From contig NZ_AP031496.1 of NCBI RefSeq assembly GCF_042850945.1, positions 5,828,001 through 5,892,000 of the forward strand: a stretch of 64,000 nucleotides of DNA, written 5' to 3'. Below, in pieces: positions 33,390 to 42,284 of this stretch (position 1 is its first letter; each line of letters begins with the position of its first letter). Origin of the DNA: Halioxenophilus aromaticivorans (lineage in GTDB: Bacteria > Pseudomonadota > Gammaproteobacteria > Pseudomonadales > Cellvibrionaceae). The translations under genes were made by a program, and so were the position numbers. The notes below the pieces were generated by a model. That model was not told the origin of the DNA. It saw only the letters and a list, made by a program, of their open reading frames with translations, and did not search any database.

Positions 33390-35573
33390 TTGAAGATTTA
33401 TCCTCCTCGCACGCTCGATACTCGGACGCGCGTATCTGCCTCAGCGAAAGTATTACAAAAATCCTTACTCGCTTTTTCTCTTGCATCCGCGACCACCGTC
33501 TACGCGGCCGACATTCCACTGTTTAGCAACAGCGGTCAATCGCTGGGCGATGCCTATAGCACCAAAGATTTCGCCATGGCGGATTTGGATGGCGACGGCG
33601 ACTTAGATGTTATCGTCCACGCCGCCAACGCCGATAACGATTCGTCCTCTACTGTGTGGTTTAACGATGGCAGCGGTAACCTAATGTTACAGCAAACTTT
33701 GCCGCTAGAATCGTCTACCTCGGTTGCCGCTGGCGATTTGGATAACGACGGCGATATTGATGTTATTTTTGGTGGCAGCGATAGCGGCACGGTTTATTTA
33801 AATGACGGTACGGGTAATTTATCCGAAGCTTTTACAGTGCCAGGTTTGTACGGTGACTACATAACGCTAGGTGATATTGACGCCGATGGCGACTTGGACG
33901 CATTGTTTTACTACGACAATGAAGACGAAGATTCCTTTTTTGCATTTAATGACGGCACCGGAAATTTTACCGAAATCGACAGAGCCACAAGTGGCACATC
34001 TTATACCCAACTGCTCGATTACAATAATGACGGGTATCTGGACATAGTACAAAAAGCACGAGTAAGACAGAGCGACGGCCCTAATTCTTTTGACTTAACA
34101 TTTAGTTTTAATGGTAATGTCTCTGCCTTCTTTGTAGATTTTGATAACCAAAACGGCCTAGATCTGGCCGTAACCGATCATTCAACTCTTTTCTTTATCT
34201 ATCCTAATACAGGCTCTGGAGGATTACCGGAAACTGAAGAGGAGTTGATTATTTCTGACGCTCTGCCAGAGTTCCAGCGCTACCACGCTGTTGATTTCAA
34301 CAGCGACGGCTTTAACGATGTTATTTTTCTAAACGACTCTCAAGTATCCTATTTAGAAAACGACCAAGGCACCGGTTTCTTACCGTTAACCGAAGACGTT
34401 ATCACCACTAACAATGCTACCCGTTGGGCCCTGGGCGATTTAAATGGCGATGGCATTGTCGATCTAGTGATCAACGGTACCGAAGGTACAAACGAAGTTT
34501 GGTTTGGTAATAATATTAATCCAAAAGACACCGACGAGGACGGAATTTTGGATGAAGCGGACAACTGCCCGGCGGTAGCCAACCCAGAGCAAGACGACTT
34601 TGACGCCGATGGTTTGGGTGACGCCTGTGATGCCGACGACGACGGCGACAACGTCAGCGACACCTTGGACAACTGCCCCTTCACCGCCAACCAAGATCAG
34701 CTCGATCTCGACGGTGACGGTTACGGCGATGCCTGTGACAACGATCCGGACGGCGACGGTGTGGCCGAAGGCGATAACTGCCCGTTAATCCCCAACGATG
34801 ACCAATTGGACACCGACGGCGATTTACTGGGCGATGCCTGTGATAGCGACGACGACGGCGATAGCTTTGCCGATGACGTTGATAACTGCCCAGCCGTTGC
34901 CAACGATGATCAATTCGACTTTGATGGCGATGGTATTGGCGACGCCTGTGACGCCGACCTGGACGGCGACGGCACCGAAAACGTGGTCGATAACTGCCCA
35001 TTAATCGTTAACAGCAGCCAGGACGACAGCGATGGCGATGCCTTTGGTGATGCCTGTGATAACGACGATGACAACGACGGTATCGAAGATGAATTTGATA
35101 ACTGCCGTTTAATCGTTAATGCCGACCAAGCCGACCTGGATGGCGATTTGATTGGCGATGCCTGCGACAACGAAAACGACGGTGACGGCGTAAGCGATGA
35201 CGTAGACAACTGCCCACTGATTGGCAACAGCGATCAAAACGATTTTGATGGCGACGGCATCGGAGACGCCTGTGATACCGACATCGACGGCGACGGCGTT
35301 ACCAACGCGGAAGATTCCTGTGAGCAATCCGACTTAAGCAGTGAAATCGACCCGGAAACCGGCTGTAGTGTAGAGCAGCGCTGCCCAGACTTTGCCCCAC
35401 GTGGCCGCAATGATTTGTGGCGCAACCACGGCAAGTACATGGCCTGCTACGCACATATCACCAAGCGTTTTGAAAAGCACCACGTCATTAGCAAAGAACG
35501 CCGCAAGGAGTTCATGGAGCGCGCCGCAAAACGTATTGATTACTTCAAGAAACGTCGTCACGGACACCGCTAA
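33390..35573 (+). CDS. Secreted FG-GAP/VCBS and thrombospondin type 3 repeat protein
   Basis: A 727-residue exported calcium-binding protein. The start is TTG with TAGGAG about 7 nt upstream; no ATG fits. A signal peptide ends near residue 40 (LLAFSLASATTVYAADIP). Residues about 45-375 carry FG-GAP/VCBS-like repeats (DLDGDGDLDVI, GDLDNDGDIDVIF, DINADGDLDA-type units), which usually form a beta-propeller. Residues about 380-645 contain eight tandem thrombospondin type 3 units of the DxDxDGxxDxxDNCP kind, one with DNCR and the last with DSC. The last ~75 residues are basic with four cysteines/histidine-rich segments (CYAHITKRFEKHH). It probably binds many Ca2+ ions and acts in adhesion or surface structure; its partner is unknown. 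An intrinsic terminator follows. Confidence 0.9.
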   Translation: MKIYPPRTLDTRTRVSASAKVLQKSLLAFSLASATTVYAADIPLFSNSGQSLGDAYSTKDFAMADLDGDGDLDVIVHAANADNDSSSTVWFNDGSGNLMLQQTLPLESSTSVAAGDLDNDGDIDVIFGGSDSGTVYLNDGTGNLSEAFTVPGLYGDYITLGDIDADGDLDALFYYDNEDEDSFFAFNDGTGNFTEIDRATSGTSYTQLLDYNNDGYLDIVQKARVRQSDGPNSFDLTFSFNGNVSAFFVDFDNQNGLDLAVTDHSTLFFIYPNTGSGGLPETEEELIISDALPEFQRYHAVDFNSDGFNDVIFLNDSQVSYLENDQGTGFLPLTEDVITTNNATRWALGDLNGDGIVDLVINGTEGTNEVWFGNNINPKDTDEDGILDEADNCPAVANPEQDDFDADGLGDACDADDDGDNVSDTLDNCPFTANQDQLDLDGDGYGDACDNDPDGDGVAEGDNCPLIPNDDQLDTDGDLLGDACDSDDDGDSFADDVDNCPAVANDDQFDFDGDGIGDACDADLDGDGTENVVDNCPLIVNSSQDDSDGDAFGDACDNDDDNDGIEDEFDNCRLIVNADQADLDGDLIGDACDNENDGDGVSDDVDNCPLIGNSDQNDFDGDGIGDACDTDIDGDGVTNAEDSCEQSDLSSEIDPETGCSVEQRCPDFAPRGRNDLWRNHGKYMACYAHITKRFEKHHVISKERRKEFMERAAKRIDYFKKRRHGHR

Positions 35574-35594
35574 GCGGTAACCCGTTGATGTTAA

Positions 35595-35622
35595 AGCGCC
35601 GGCATGCCGGCGCTTTTTTTTT
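35595..35622 (+). terminator. Rho-independent terminator
   Basis: A perfect GC-rich hairpin (AGCGCCGG and CCGGCGCT around CATG) followed by eight or more T, 22 nt after the stop of the repeat protein. Confidence 0.92.
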
Positions 35623-35967
35623 GGCATTTATTTTGTCAATTTTATTAATCGAATAATAAGAATCCAAGAGAGTAACAAATCGCTCTAATCAGCTCTCATC
35701 TAAGCCCTCGCCAGCCCCAGACTTTTCACCTACCTTGATACATGAATCGGGATAATAGGTGTAATGAAAATAAGCACTCAATTTATCCTTTACTATGTTT
35801 GCCTAGCCTAAGACTATAAATTCATGGACTAATCGATATTAATAATTCCCCACGGTTTAGATCCAAGACGCATTTTTTATACTCGGCCTAATTCATAAAC
35901 AACAAACAGCAACGTGGCAAATACGCTTTGCCCACGCAACCGGCGCTAAACTCTGTAAGGAGCCTGT
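35623..35967. other. Intergenic region, no gene seen
   Basis: 345 bp of AT-rich sequence upstream of the molybdenum hydroxylase operon. It should contain that operon's promoter; nothing else is recognisable. Confidence 0.5.
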
Positions 35968-36486
35968 ATGACCAAACTCACCGTAAACGGCCAAGTCGTC
36001 GAGGCACAAGCCCCGGCTGATACACCCTTGCTGTACGTGCTACGCAATGAACTCGATGTTAAGAGCCCGCAGTTTGGTTGCGGTATGGCCCAGTGCGGCG
36101 CCTGCTCGGTGTTACTGGATGGCCAAGAGGTGCGCGCCTGCATTACCCCGCTTAGCGCCGTGGCCGGTAAAGAGGTCACTACCCTAGAGGGGTTACCCGC
36201 ACGCTGGGCACAATCCACCCAAGCACAAGAAGACGAGTTACACCCCGTGCAGCAAGCCTGGATTGAACAACAGGTGCCACAATGCGGATTCTGCCAAAGC
36301 GGCATGATGATTAAATCGGTGGAGCTATTGGAACAAAACCCCACGCCCAGCGATGACGAGATTAAAGCAGCGCTCACCACCTCTGGCCCTTCACCGCACC
36401 TGTGCCGCTGCGGCAGCTACCAAGCCATATTAGAAGGCGTACAGCACGCTTCTGCGCTGATCAGCCAGAAGGAGTCGGAATCATGA
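35968..36486 (+). CDS. [2Fe-2S] small subunit of a molybdenum hydroxylase (IorA-type)
   Basis: A 172-residue iron-sulfur subunit of the xanthine oxidase family, close to isoquinoline 1-oxidoreductase alpha subunit. The N-terminal plant-type [2Fe-2S] domain has FGCGMAQCGACSVLLDG and a fourth Cys in VRACITP. The C-terminal four-helix domain holds the second cluster in PQCGFCQSGMM and HLCRCGSYQAI. TAAGGAG precedes the ATG by about 7 nt. Its stop overlaps the start of the large subunit (ATGA), so the two are co-translated. There is no FAD subunit, as in the two-subunit IorAB type. Confidence 0.93.
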   Translation: MTKLTVNGQVVEAQAPADTPLLYVLRNELDVKSPQFGCGMAQCGACSVLLDGQEVRACITPLSAVAGKEVTTLEGLPARWAQSTQAQEDELHPVQQAWIEQQVPQCGFCQSGMMIKSVELLEQNPTPSDDEIKAALTTSGPSPHLCRCGSYQAILEGVQHASALISQKESES

Positions 36487-38858
36487 GTGACAAAACCACA
36501 GTAACCGTACACGGCGCACAGCTCAGCCGACGCAAATTTCTGCGCGACAGCGGGGCACTGGTGGTGAGCTTAGGCCTGCTGCCAGGTTGCGGTAGCAGCA
36601 GCGACAACACTGCGGCTGAAACGCCAGCCACGGCTGAAACCGAAGATGCCAAACCGGGCACCACCCTGGATGCCTCTCAACCCACCTCCTGGGTGGAAAT
36701 ACTGGCGGATAACACCGTCACCATTCGCACCGGTAAGTGCGATTTTGGCCAGGGCTCTATTTACACCGCCTACCCACAAATCGTAGCCGAGGAACTTGGC
36801 GTTAGTTTTGATGCCATCACCCGCGTGGTCAGTGGTGACACCGACACCACCCCGGATGGCGGCGGCACCTTTGGTTTGTTGCGCACCAATGTATTAAACC
36901 TACGTAAAGCCGCAGCCTATACCCGCGAGGCCCTACTCACCGTGGCCGGCGAGCGCTTTGGCGTAGAATCATCTGCCTTGAGCATTAACGATGGCGTGAT
37001 CACTGGCGGTGGCCAAAGCATCACACTGGGCGAACTGGTAAGCGGCCAGCAGTTAGAATTAACCATTCCGGTGTCCGGAGAGCTGATCAGTTTTAGCGGC
37101 CTGGTAGTCGCTGGCGACCCGCCATTGAAACCTGCCCGCGAGTACAAAATCGTCGGTCAATCTTTTGAAAACCCCATTATTGCGGAGAAAGTCAGCGCCA
37201 AAACCACCTGGGTTGGCAACGCTAAACTGCCTGGTATGGTGCATGGCCGTGTGGTTCTGCCCAAAACCTTGGGCTCTAAGTTAGTCAGTGCCGGTCGGCT
37301 TCCTAAAACCCGTTTCCCAACCGCGCAAACCGTTGTAGTAGGCAACTTTCTGGGCGTTGTGGCCGATACCGAATGGGAAGCCATTCAAGCCTCCCAAGCC
37401 GTGGCCAGCACCACTCAATGGAGCGACTGGCAGGGTTTACCGGGCTCCGAAGGCCTGTTTGATTACCTGCAAAACGATGCCGACTGGGATGCCGTGCCAG
37501 CCAATTTGGGCGGTAAAAATACTGGTGATGTGGCCAGCGCCAAGGCCGCCAATAGCATCAGTGGTAGCTATAAAGTACCGTTTCAAAAACACGCCCCCAT
37601 TGGCCCAAGCTTGGCCTTGGCCGATGTGCAAACCGACGGCCGGGTAGAGGTACACACCCACACCCAAAATCCACAACAACTGCGCCGCCAAATTGGTTTG
37701 GTGCTGGGCACCAGTACCGATAACGTGGTGATTCGCACCTACCCAGGCCCCGGCCATTACGGCCGCTCTAACGGCGGCAACGCCGGCGCTGAGGACCAAG
37801 CCGTATTGTTGTCACAGGCGGTGGGTAAACCGGTGCGCCTGCAGTGGATGCGCCCGGAAGACATACAGTGGTCCACCCAGGCGTCGCCCAATTACGCCGA
37901 GGTCACCATCGGCCTGGACGACAACGGAAAAATACAATCCTACAAGGCTGACCACTACGGCCTACCCATGCAAGATGACCGCAATCTAGGGGCTTTATTG
38001 AGCGGCAAACCAACCATCCAGGGCCCAACTCCGGATAACCCCGAGCGGGTGCAAGGCATGGGCAACTTTATGGCCGATGGCTGGACCTACGGCGCGGTGC
38101 CTAACGTGTTGGAAACCGCCCACAGTACCTGGCAATTGGGCTTTCGCGAATCGGAACAAAACATTGGCCTGCGCAACCACAGCCTGCGCACACCCACACA
38201 ATTCCAACAGAACTTCCCGCGCGAGGTCGCCATCTCTGAAGCGGCCACCGTCGCCGGTGTCGATACCCTGCAATTTAGAATCGACAACACCGACGACCGC
38301 CGGGTGAAACGCCTGCTCACCATTCTGCGCGATGAAAGCCAGTGGGACACACGGCCATCGCCGCAAGCCAATGCCAGCGCCAGTGGCGCAAGCGAACAAA
38401 TAGGGCGCGGGGTATCGCTGATGTTTCGTGGCAACGGCTATTGGGCCTGTGCCTGCCGCATCGGCGTTGTGCCAGAAACCGGCAAGGTGCGCGTGCAGGA
38501 AATGGTTGTGGCTGTGGATACCGGCGTGGTGGTAAACCCAACCCAATTGAAACGCCAGGTACAAGCGGGCGCGTTAATGGGCGTTAGCCAAGCACTGCAC
38601 GAGGAAGTCACCTTCGATACTGGTACCGTGACCAGCCGCGACTGGTTTAGCTACCCCATCTTAACCATGGCGGAAATGCCTAACTTAAAAGTGGTACTGG
38701 CGCCGGACCCAGAAACCGATATTTATGGCCAGGGTTCCGAAGGGGCCAATGCGCTGGTGCCATCGGCCATAGCCAGCGCGGTATTCGATGCCACCGGCAA
38801 GCAAATACGCCAAATACCGTTGAAGCCAGAGTACGTCAAAGCACAGCTAAACGCGTAA
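36483..38858 (+). CDS. Molybdopterin-binding large subunit, Tat-exported (IorB-type)
   Basis: A 791-residue molybdenum-cofactor subunit related to isoquinoline 1-oxidoreductase beta subunit and periplasmic aldehyde oxidoreductases; it hydroxylates an N-heterocycle or oxidises an aldehyde with water as oxygen source. The twin-arginine motif SRRKFLRDSG and hydrophobic VVSLGLLPGC give Tat export, with the small subunit probably carried along. LPGC resembles a lipobox, so membrane anchoring is possible. RTGKCDFGQGSIYTAYPQI and GHYGRSNGGNAGAED are cofactor-binding segments, and the catalytic Glu is probably in GQGSEGANALVPSAI near the C-terminus. No cytochrome c partner gene follows; the electron acceptor is unknown. 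Confidence 0.92.
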   Translation: MSDKTTVTVHGAQLSRRKFLRDSGALVVSLGLLPGCGSSSDNTAAETPATAETEDAKPGTTLDASQPTSWVEILADNTVTIRTGKCDFGQGSIYTAYPQIVAEELGVSFDAITRVVSGDTDTTPDGGGTFGLLRTNVLNLRKAAAYTREALLTVAGERFGVESSALSINDGVITGGGQSITLGELVSGQQLELTIPVSGELISFSGLVVAGDPPLKPAREYKIVGQSFENPIIAEKVSAKTTWVGNAKLPGMVHGRVVLPKTLGSKLVSAGRLPKTRFPTAQTVVVGNFLGVVADTEWEAIQASQAVASTTQWSDWQGLPGSEGLFDYLQNDADWDAVPANLGGKNTGDVASAKAANSISGSYKVPFQKHAPIGPSLALADVQTDGRVEVHTHTQNPQQLRRQIGLVLGTSTDNVVIRTYPGPGHYGRSNGGNAGAEDQAVLLSQAVGKPVRLQWMRPEDIQWSTQASPNYAEVTIGLDDNGKIQSYKADHYGLPMQDDRNLGALLSGKPTIQGPTPDNPERVQGMGNFMADGWTYGAVPNVLETAHSTWQLGFRESEQNIGLRNHSLRTPTQFQQNFPREVAISEAATVAGVDTLQFRIDNTDDRRVKRLLTILRDESQWDTRPSPQANASASGASEQIGRGVSLMFRGNGYWACACRIGVVPETGKVRVQEMVVAVDTGVVVNPTQLKRQVQAGALMGVSQALHEEVTFDTGTVTSRDWFSYPILTMAEMPNLKVVLAPDPETDIYGQGSEGANALVPSAIASAVFDATGKQIRQIPLKPEYVKAQLNA

Positions 38859-38901
38859 TGGCAGCAATTTTTTATCGCGTATCGGAAAATACCCTGTAGT
38901 A

Positions 38902-38948
38902 CCTGTTTCGTTTAATGCTGGCTGTAGAGCCGGCTTAAACGAAACAGG
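38902..38948. terminator. 47-nt inverted repeat between iorB-type gene and lysR
   Basis: A perfect 14-bp outer stem (CCTGTTTCGTTTAA / TTAAACGAAACAGG) encloses a nearly perfect inner stem GCTGGCT/AGCCGGC. It lies 43 nt after the large-subunit stop and 45 nt before the most likely lysR start. It can act as a terminator (GTTTGATAATTTT follows) or as a regulatory structure for lysR. Confidence 0.65.
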
Positions 38949-38992
38949 GTTTGATAATTTTGCAAGGATTGCTCAACGCAAAAAAAACCAAC

Positions 38993-39919
38993 GTGCCAAG
39001 ACAAAATTACAGTGACATCCAAGCTTTTATTGCCGTTGCGCGGGAAAAAAGTTTTACCAAAGCCGCGGCCAATTTAAGTGTTTCACAATCGGCGCTCAGC
39101 CACACCGTTCGTAATTTGGAATCCCGCCTAGGCATCCGCTTACTAACCCGCACCACCCGCAGCGTTTCTACCACCGAAGCCGGCCAGCGCCTTGTGGATA
39201 TGCTGGTGCCCCGGTTTGAAGAAATCGATGCAGAAATCGCCGCCCTTGGCGAACTGCGTGACAAGCCCGCGGGTACGGTTCGGCTTTCGGCCAGCGACCA
39301 CGCCGTAGACACCATATTGTGGCCCAAGCTCACGCCCATCATGCAAAACAATCCCGACATCATTATCGAATTTAATATCGATTACGGGTTAACGGACATT
39401 GTTAAGCAACGCATTGATGCCGGGGTACGCTTTGGCCGCAAGCTAGAAAAAGACATGATTGCCGTGCGCATTGGGCCGGATTTAAGCCGGGCGGTGGTGG
39501 CCTCACCAAAATATTTCGCCAATAAAAACAAACCGCTAACGCCACAGGAATTGGTAAACCATCATTGCATCAATATGCGCCTTCCTAGCTACGGTGGCTT
39601 GTTTGCCTGGCGGTTCCAAAAGGACGGCAACGAAATTACGGTTAACGTTAATGGACATATTATTGTTAATACCATGCCCAATGTTATGCGCTCGGCACTG
39701 GAGGGTCACGGCCTAGCCTATTTACCCGAAGACTGTGTGGAGCCGTATTTGCAATCCGGCGAGTTGATTCAAGTATTGCAAGACTGGTGCCCCAAACTGC
39801 CCGGCTACCACCTGTACTACCCAGACCGACGCAACCCGTCACCGGCCTTTAGGATGGTGGTGGATGCGCTGAAGTATTCAGAGCCCGAATTTAAACCCAG
39901 GTTTAACCATTTTCGTTAA
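38993..39919 (+). CDS. LysR-family transcriptional regulator
   Basis: A LysR regulator of about 308 residues. The HTH is YSDIQAFIAVAREKSFTKAA and ANLSVSQSALSHTVRNLESR; RLLTRTTRSVSTTEAGQ follows, typical of the CrgA/PA0477-like group. The C-terminal effector domain is complete. The start is uncertain: no ATG fits; the GTG at 38993 agrees with family length, while TTG codons at 38951-38969 would run into the upstream hairpin. It follows the molybdenum hydroxylase genes in the same direction and may regulate them. Confidence 0.86.
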   Translation: MPRQNYSDIQAFIAVAREKSFTKAAANLSVSQSALSHTVRNLESRLGIRLLTRTTRSVSTTEAGQRLVDMLVPRFEEIDAEIAALGELRDKPAGTVRLSASDHAVDTILWPKLTPIMQNNPDIIIEFNIDYGLTDIVKQRIDAGVRFGRKLEKDMIAVRIGPDLSRAVVASPKYFANKNKPLTPQELVNHHCINMRLPSYGGLFAWRFQKDGNEITVNVNGHIIVNTMPNVMRSALEGHGLAYLPEDCVEPYLQSGELIQVLQDWCPKLPGYHLYYPDRRNPSPAFRMVVDALKYSEPEFKPRFNHFR

Positions 39920-40024
39920 TCTATTTACAAAATAGTCGTCCCTCAAGCCGAAATCCCTCTACAGCTTTGTTATCCTGTTCCGATAGAAAGAAAAACGAAT
40001 AAAACAATTATTTGAGGGATCAAA

Positions 40025-41134
40025 ATGTTACGCCTATTACCGCCCTGCCTTATAGCCTCAACCACCCTAGCCTTGGCCGCCTGTGGCGGTGGGGGCGGTA
40101 GCAACGGCAATAGTTCAAACGCTATTTCCAACAATAACCTTGGCAATAACGGTCCCGGCCTCAAAACCGGCCCAGAGATCGCCCAAGAAGTGGCGGTTGT
40201 ATCCGGGTTGTTGGCGCAAACCGATGCTTTAGGCTCGGCCGGCACTCTGCCGTTAGGCTCGGCCGGGAAACCGGTACTGACTGCTTTTAACAAAGCACGC
40301 CAAAAAATCGATTTCCAGGCTACCTTGGACTGCGACGAGGGCGGCCAAACAAAGTTGATCAACGGCAGCGACGAATACCAATTCAGTTACTTTACCCCGC
40401 CATCCAACACCCGCGTTTCCTACTACAAAATGGATAACCAAGACTGTGTGTTTGTGTATTACGATGAGCCCAGCCTGAGCGACGCCAATGCAAGCTCGGT
40501 GGACGTTACCATCGCCTCTGACGGCAGCTTTGCCATTGGCAACAGCAACAGCCTTGGCCCAAATTATGGGTTTACCACCATGGGTGAAGAAAGCGGTGCT
40601 GAGTACTACCAAGAGGTCAGTGAAGTGTCTGCCATTGATGGCTCACCGGTATCCGATTCCACGGTGTACAGCCGCATGCGGTTAGAAACCGAGTCCGACG
40701 ACGGTATTAACATCGCTCGGTTATGGCTGGAGATGGCCAGTTCCACAGAATTCTACAGCTCTGAGCTGGCCCACCTTTCTGGCCAACGGGATATCACCGC
40801 CGGTACGCCACAATTCCCCATGGAAATCATTCATAACGCAAACACCGGCACCATGACCATCGACGGTGATTATGAATACCGAGGTGAAGACTGCAGCGTC
40901 ACCCGGGCAATAGAAACCACCCAGCCGTTATTGGTGAGCAACTTTACTATCAATGCGGCCAGTGGCGCGTTTATAGATGGCGAGGTTGTGATTAGCGATA
41001 GTGCCGATTCCGTGGTAGTGCAATTTAATGGCGATGGCTCGGCCACGGTAGAACTAACCAATGGCGATGTCATTGAAATAAGCGCAGAAGAATTAGGCGA
41101 AGCTCTTAGTAATCCGCCGGTGTGTGAGTTTTAG
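40025..41134 (+). CDS. Hypothetical lipoprotein
   Basis: A 369-residue exported lipoprotein of unknown function. The signal peptide ends with a clear lipobox, LALAACGGGGG, with the modified Cys near residue 20. A low-complexity Gly/Ser/Asn linker follows. The rest is acidic and strand-rich with few recognisable motifs; paired cysteines occur in LDCDEGG, DNQDCVF, GEDCSVT and the terminal VCEF. The start is ATG with GAGGGAT about 5 nt upstream. No family is recognised. Confidence 0.75.
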   Translation: MLRLLPPCLIASTTLALAACGGGGGSNGNSSNAISNNNLGNNGPGLKTGPEIAQEVAVVSGLLAQTDALGSAGTLPLGSAGKPVLTAFNKARQKIDFQATLDCDEGGQTKLINGSDEYQFSYFTPPSNTRVSYYKMDNQDCVFVYYDEPSLSDANASSVDVTIASDGSFAIGNSNSLGPNYGFTTMGEESGAEYYQEVSEVSAIDGSPVSDSTVYSRMRLETESDDGINIARLWLEMASSTEFYSSELAHLSGQRDITAGTPQFPMEIIHNANTGTMTIDGDYEYRGEDCSVTRAIETTQPLLVSNFTINAASGAFIDGEVVISDSADSVVVQFNGDGSATVELTNGDVIEISAEELGEALSNPPVCEF

Positions 41135-41180
41135 CTAGACGATCAAAGTGCCCTTTATTTAAGGGCTATTGTTTGCAAAC

Positions 41181-41221
41181 AAAAACGGCGCGCTCAATTA
41201 AAGATTATTAAGCGCGCCGTT
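41181..41221 (-). terminator. Terminator of the HupE-type operon
   Basis: An 11-bp perfect stem AACGGCGCGCT / AGCGCGCCGTT is followed on the minus strand by GTTTTTGTTT. It lies about 55 nt beyond the stop of the last minus-strand gene (41278) and also separates it from the convergent lipoprotein gene. Confidence 0.75.
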
Positions 41222-41277
41222 GGTGATGCAATTTAACTGCTAACTAAACCGCAGACATTGCCCTACCAAGCAACAGT

Positions 41278-41616
41278 CTAAGGGGTGGTAAATGCCACGG
41301 ATTCTACGGTACCGTCGTTAAGCACGTTGACGGTAAGCACCTTGTCGTTGGCATCATTTTTTACCGTGTAAACAAAGGTCGAACCATTGCGGCTGGCCAA
41401 CACAATGTTGTCATCGGTGATGGACTGCCAACTTCGGCCCAATTTTCCTGCCTCAAAGCCCATATCTTTAAAGGTCATTTGCTGAACGGTAATGGTTACC
41501 AAGTTTTTGGCAGAGCCCCGTTTAAGGCTTGTGGGCGGTGTTTTTTTGCCGTGGGCGCCTGCCGTTGCAGAAAACAGCGCTGCGACCAAAACCAGCGAAA
41601 TAGTTGCGGTTTTCAT
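41278..41616 (-). CDS. Small secreted hypothetical protein
   Basis: A 112-residue exported protein: residues 1-21 form a signal peptide (ISLVLVAALFSATAGAHG). The mature part is strand-rich (LVTITVQQMTFKDMGF, TFVYTVKNDANDKVLTVNVL) and may fold as a small beta-sheet domain. It is the last gene of a likely three-gene operon with a membrane-anchored protein and a HupE/UreJ protein. Function unknown. Confidence 0.7.
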   Translation of the reverse strand: MKTATISLVLVAALFSATAGAHGKKTPPTSLKRGSAKNLVTITVQQMTFKDMGFEAGKLGRSWQSITDDNIVLASRNGSTFVYTVKNDANDKVLTVNVLNDGTVESVAFTTP

Positions 41617-41643
41617 ACCTGTATCCTTTTCAATTAACTCGTC

Positions 41644-42183
41644 TTACAGCATCCGTGGATGAGAGTATTCGCCACTGAATTGTAAGGTTATCTCTACCGG
41701 CTCCCAGGAGTCGTTCTCAAAATACCAGCCGTGGCTGCCTGCAAACGGGGCGATAAAACTGCCTTTCATGGAATCCGCCTTGGCAACCGTGTAACTTTTA
41801 AAATAGCCGGTACTATCGCCCTTGGGCTCGCCGTGCATATCCACATAAACCCGGCTGCCGGCGTCCCATTGGTAATCCACCTGGGCACCGGCCACCATAC
41901 TCATTTTATATTCCAAACCACTGTTAGCCGGCACCACCAGCTGCACGGTCTTTGGTTGGCCGGCCAGGGCCGCCTCTGCATTGGCTGCATTATCGTCCGG
42001 CTGGGCGTTTGCGGTGCTGCTAGCGGGCGCCAGGGCCGTTAACCCCAAGGCTTTACCGGCACCGGTTGGGTCTAGCCCGTATTCCGCAGGCCACACCAGG
42101 GTAACCAGCACCACTAGGCCAACAAGCAATGCCGCTGCCGTAGCTTGCCATAGAGTTTTTGAGGGTACTTGATGTTCCGCCAT
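41644..42183 (-). CDS. Membrane-anchored periplasmic protein
   Basis: A 179-residue protein with one N-terminal membrane anchor (ATAAALLVGLVVLVTLVW), an Ala/Asp linker and a periplasmic beta-domain (VQLVVPANSGLEYKMSM, GSHGWYFENDSWEPVEITL). Proteins like this are commonly annotated only as transmembrane anchor proteins and occur beside HupE/UreJ genes. The sequence FENDSWEPVEITLQFSGEY is a likely conserved core. It probably works with the adjacent HupE/UreJ protein; the role is unknown. Confidence 0.72.
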   Translation of the reverse strand: MAEHQVPSKTLWQATAAALLVGLVVLVTLVWPAEYGLDPTGAGKALGLTALAPASSTANAQPDDNAANAEAALAGQPKTVQLVVPANSGLEYKMSMVAGAQVDYQWDAGSRVYVDMHGEPKGDSTGYFKSYTVAKADSMKGSFIAPFAGSHGWYFENDSWEPVEITLQFSGEYSHPRML

Positions 42184-42284
42184 TGTGAGAGTTTTTTACC
42201 TTAAATTTTACTAATATTTGCACTCTGCCACCGAAAAGTTATCGGCCGCAAAAGCAACACGCCAACAAAACCAAAAAATAATGA

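Noticed and set aside
34531..35320. Regular DNA periodicity resembling a repeat array
   Set aside because: It is the coding sequence of thrombospondin type 3 protein repeats, not a CRISPR or DNA satellite; units differ at the nucleotide level and there are no spacers.
34681..35440. Long open frames antisense to the TSP3 repeats
   Set aside because: They arise from the biased GAC/GAT-rich repeat codons and have low-complexity translations.
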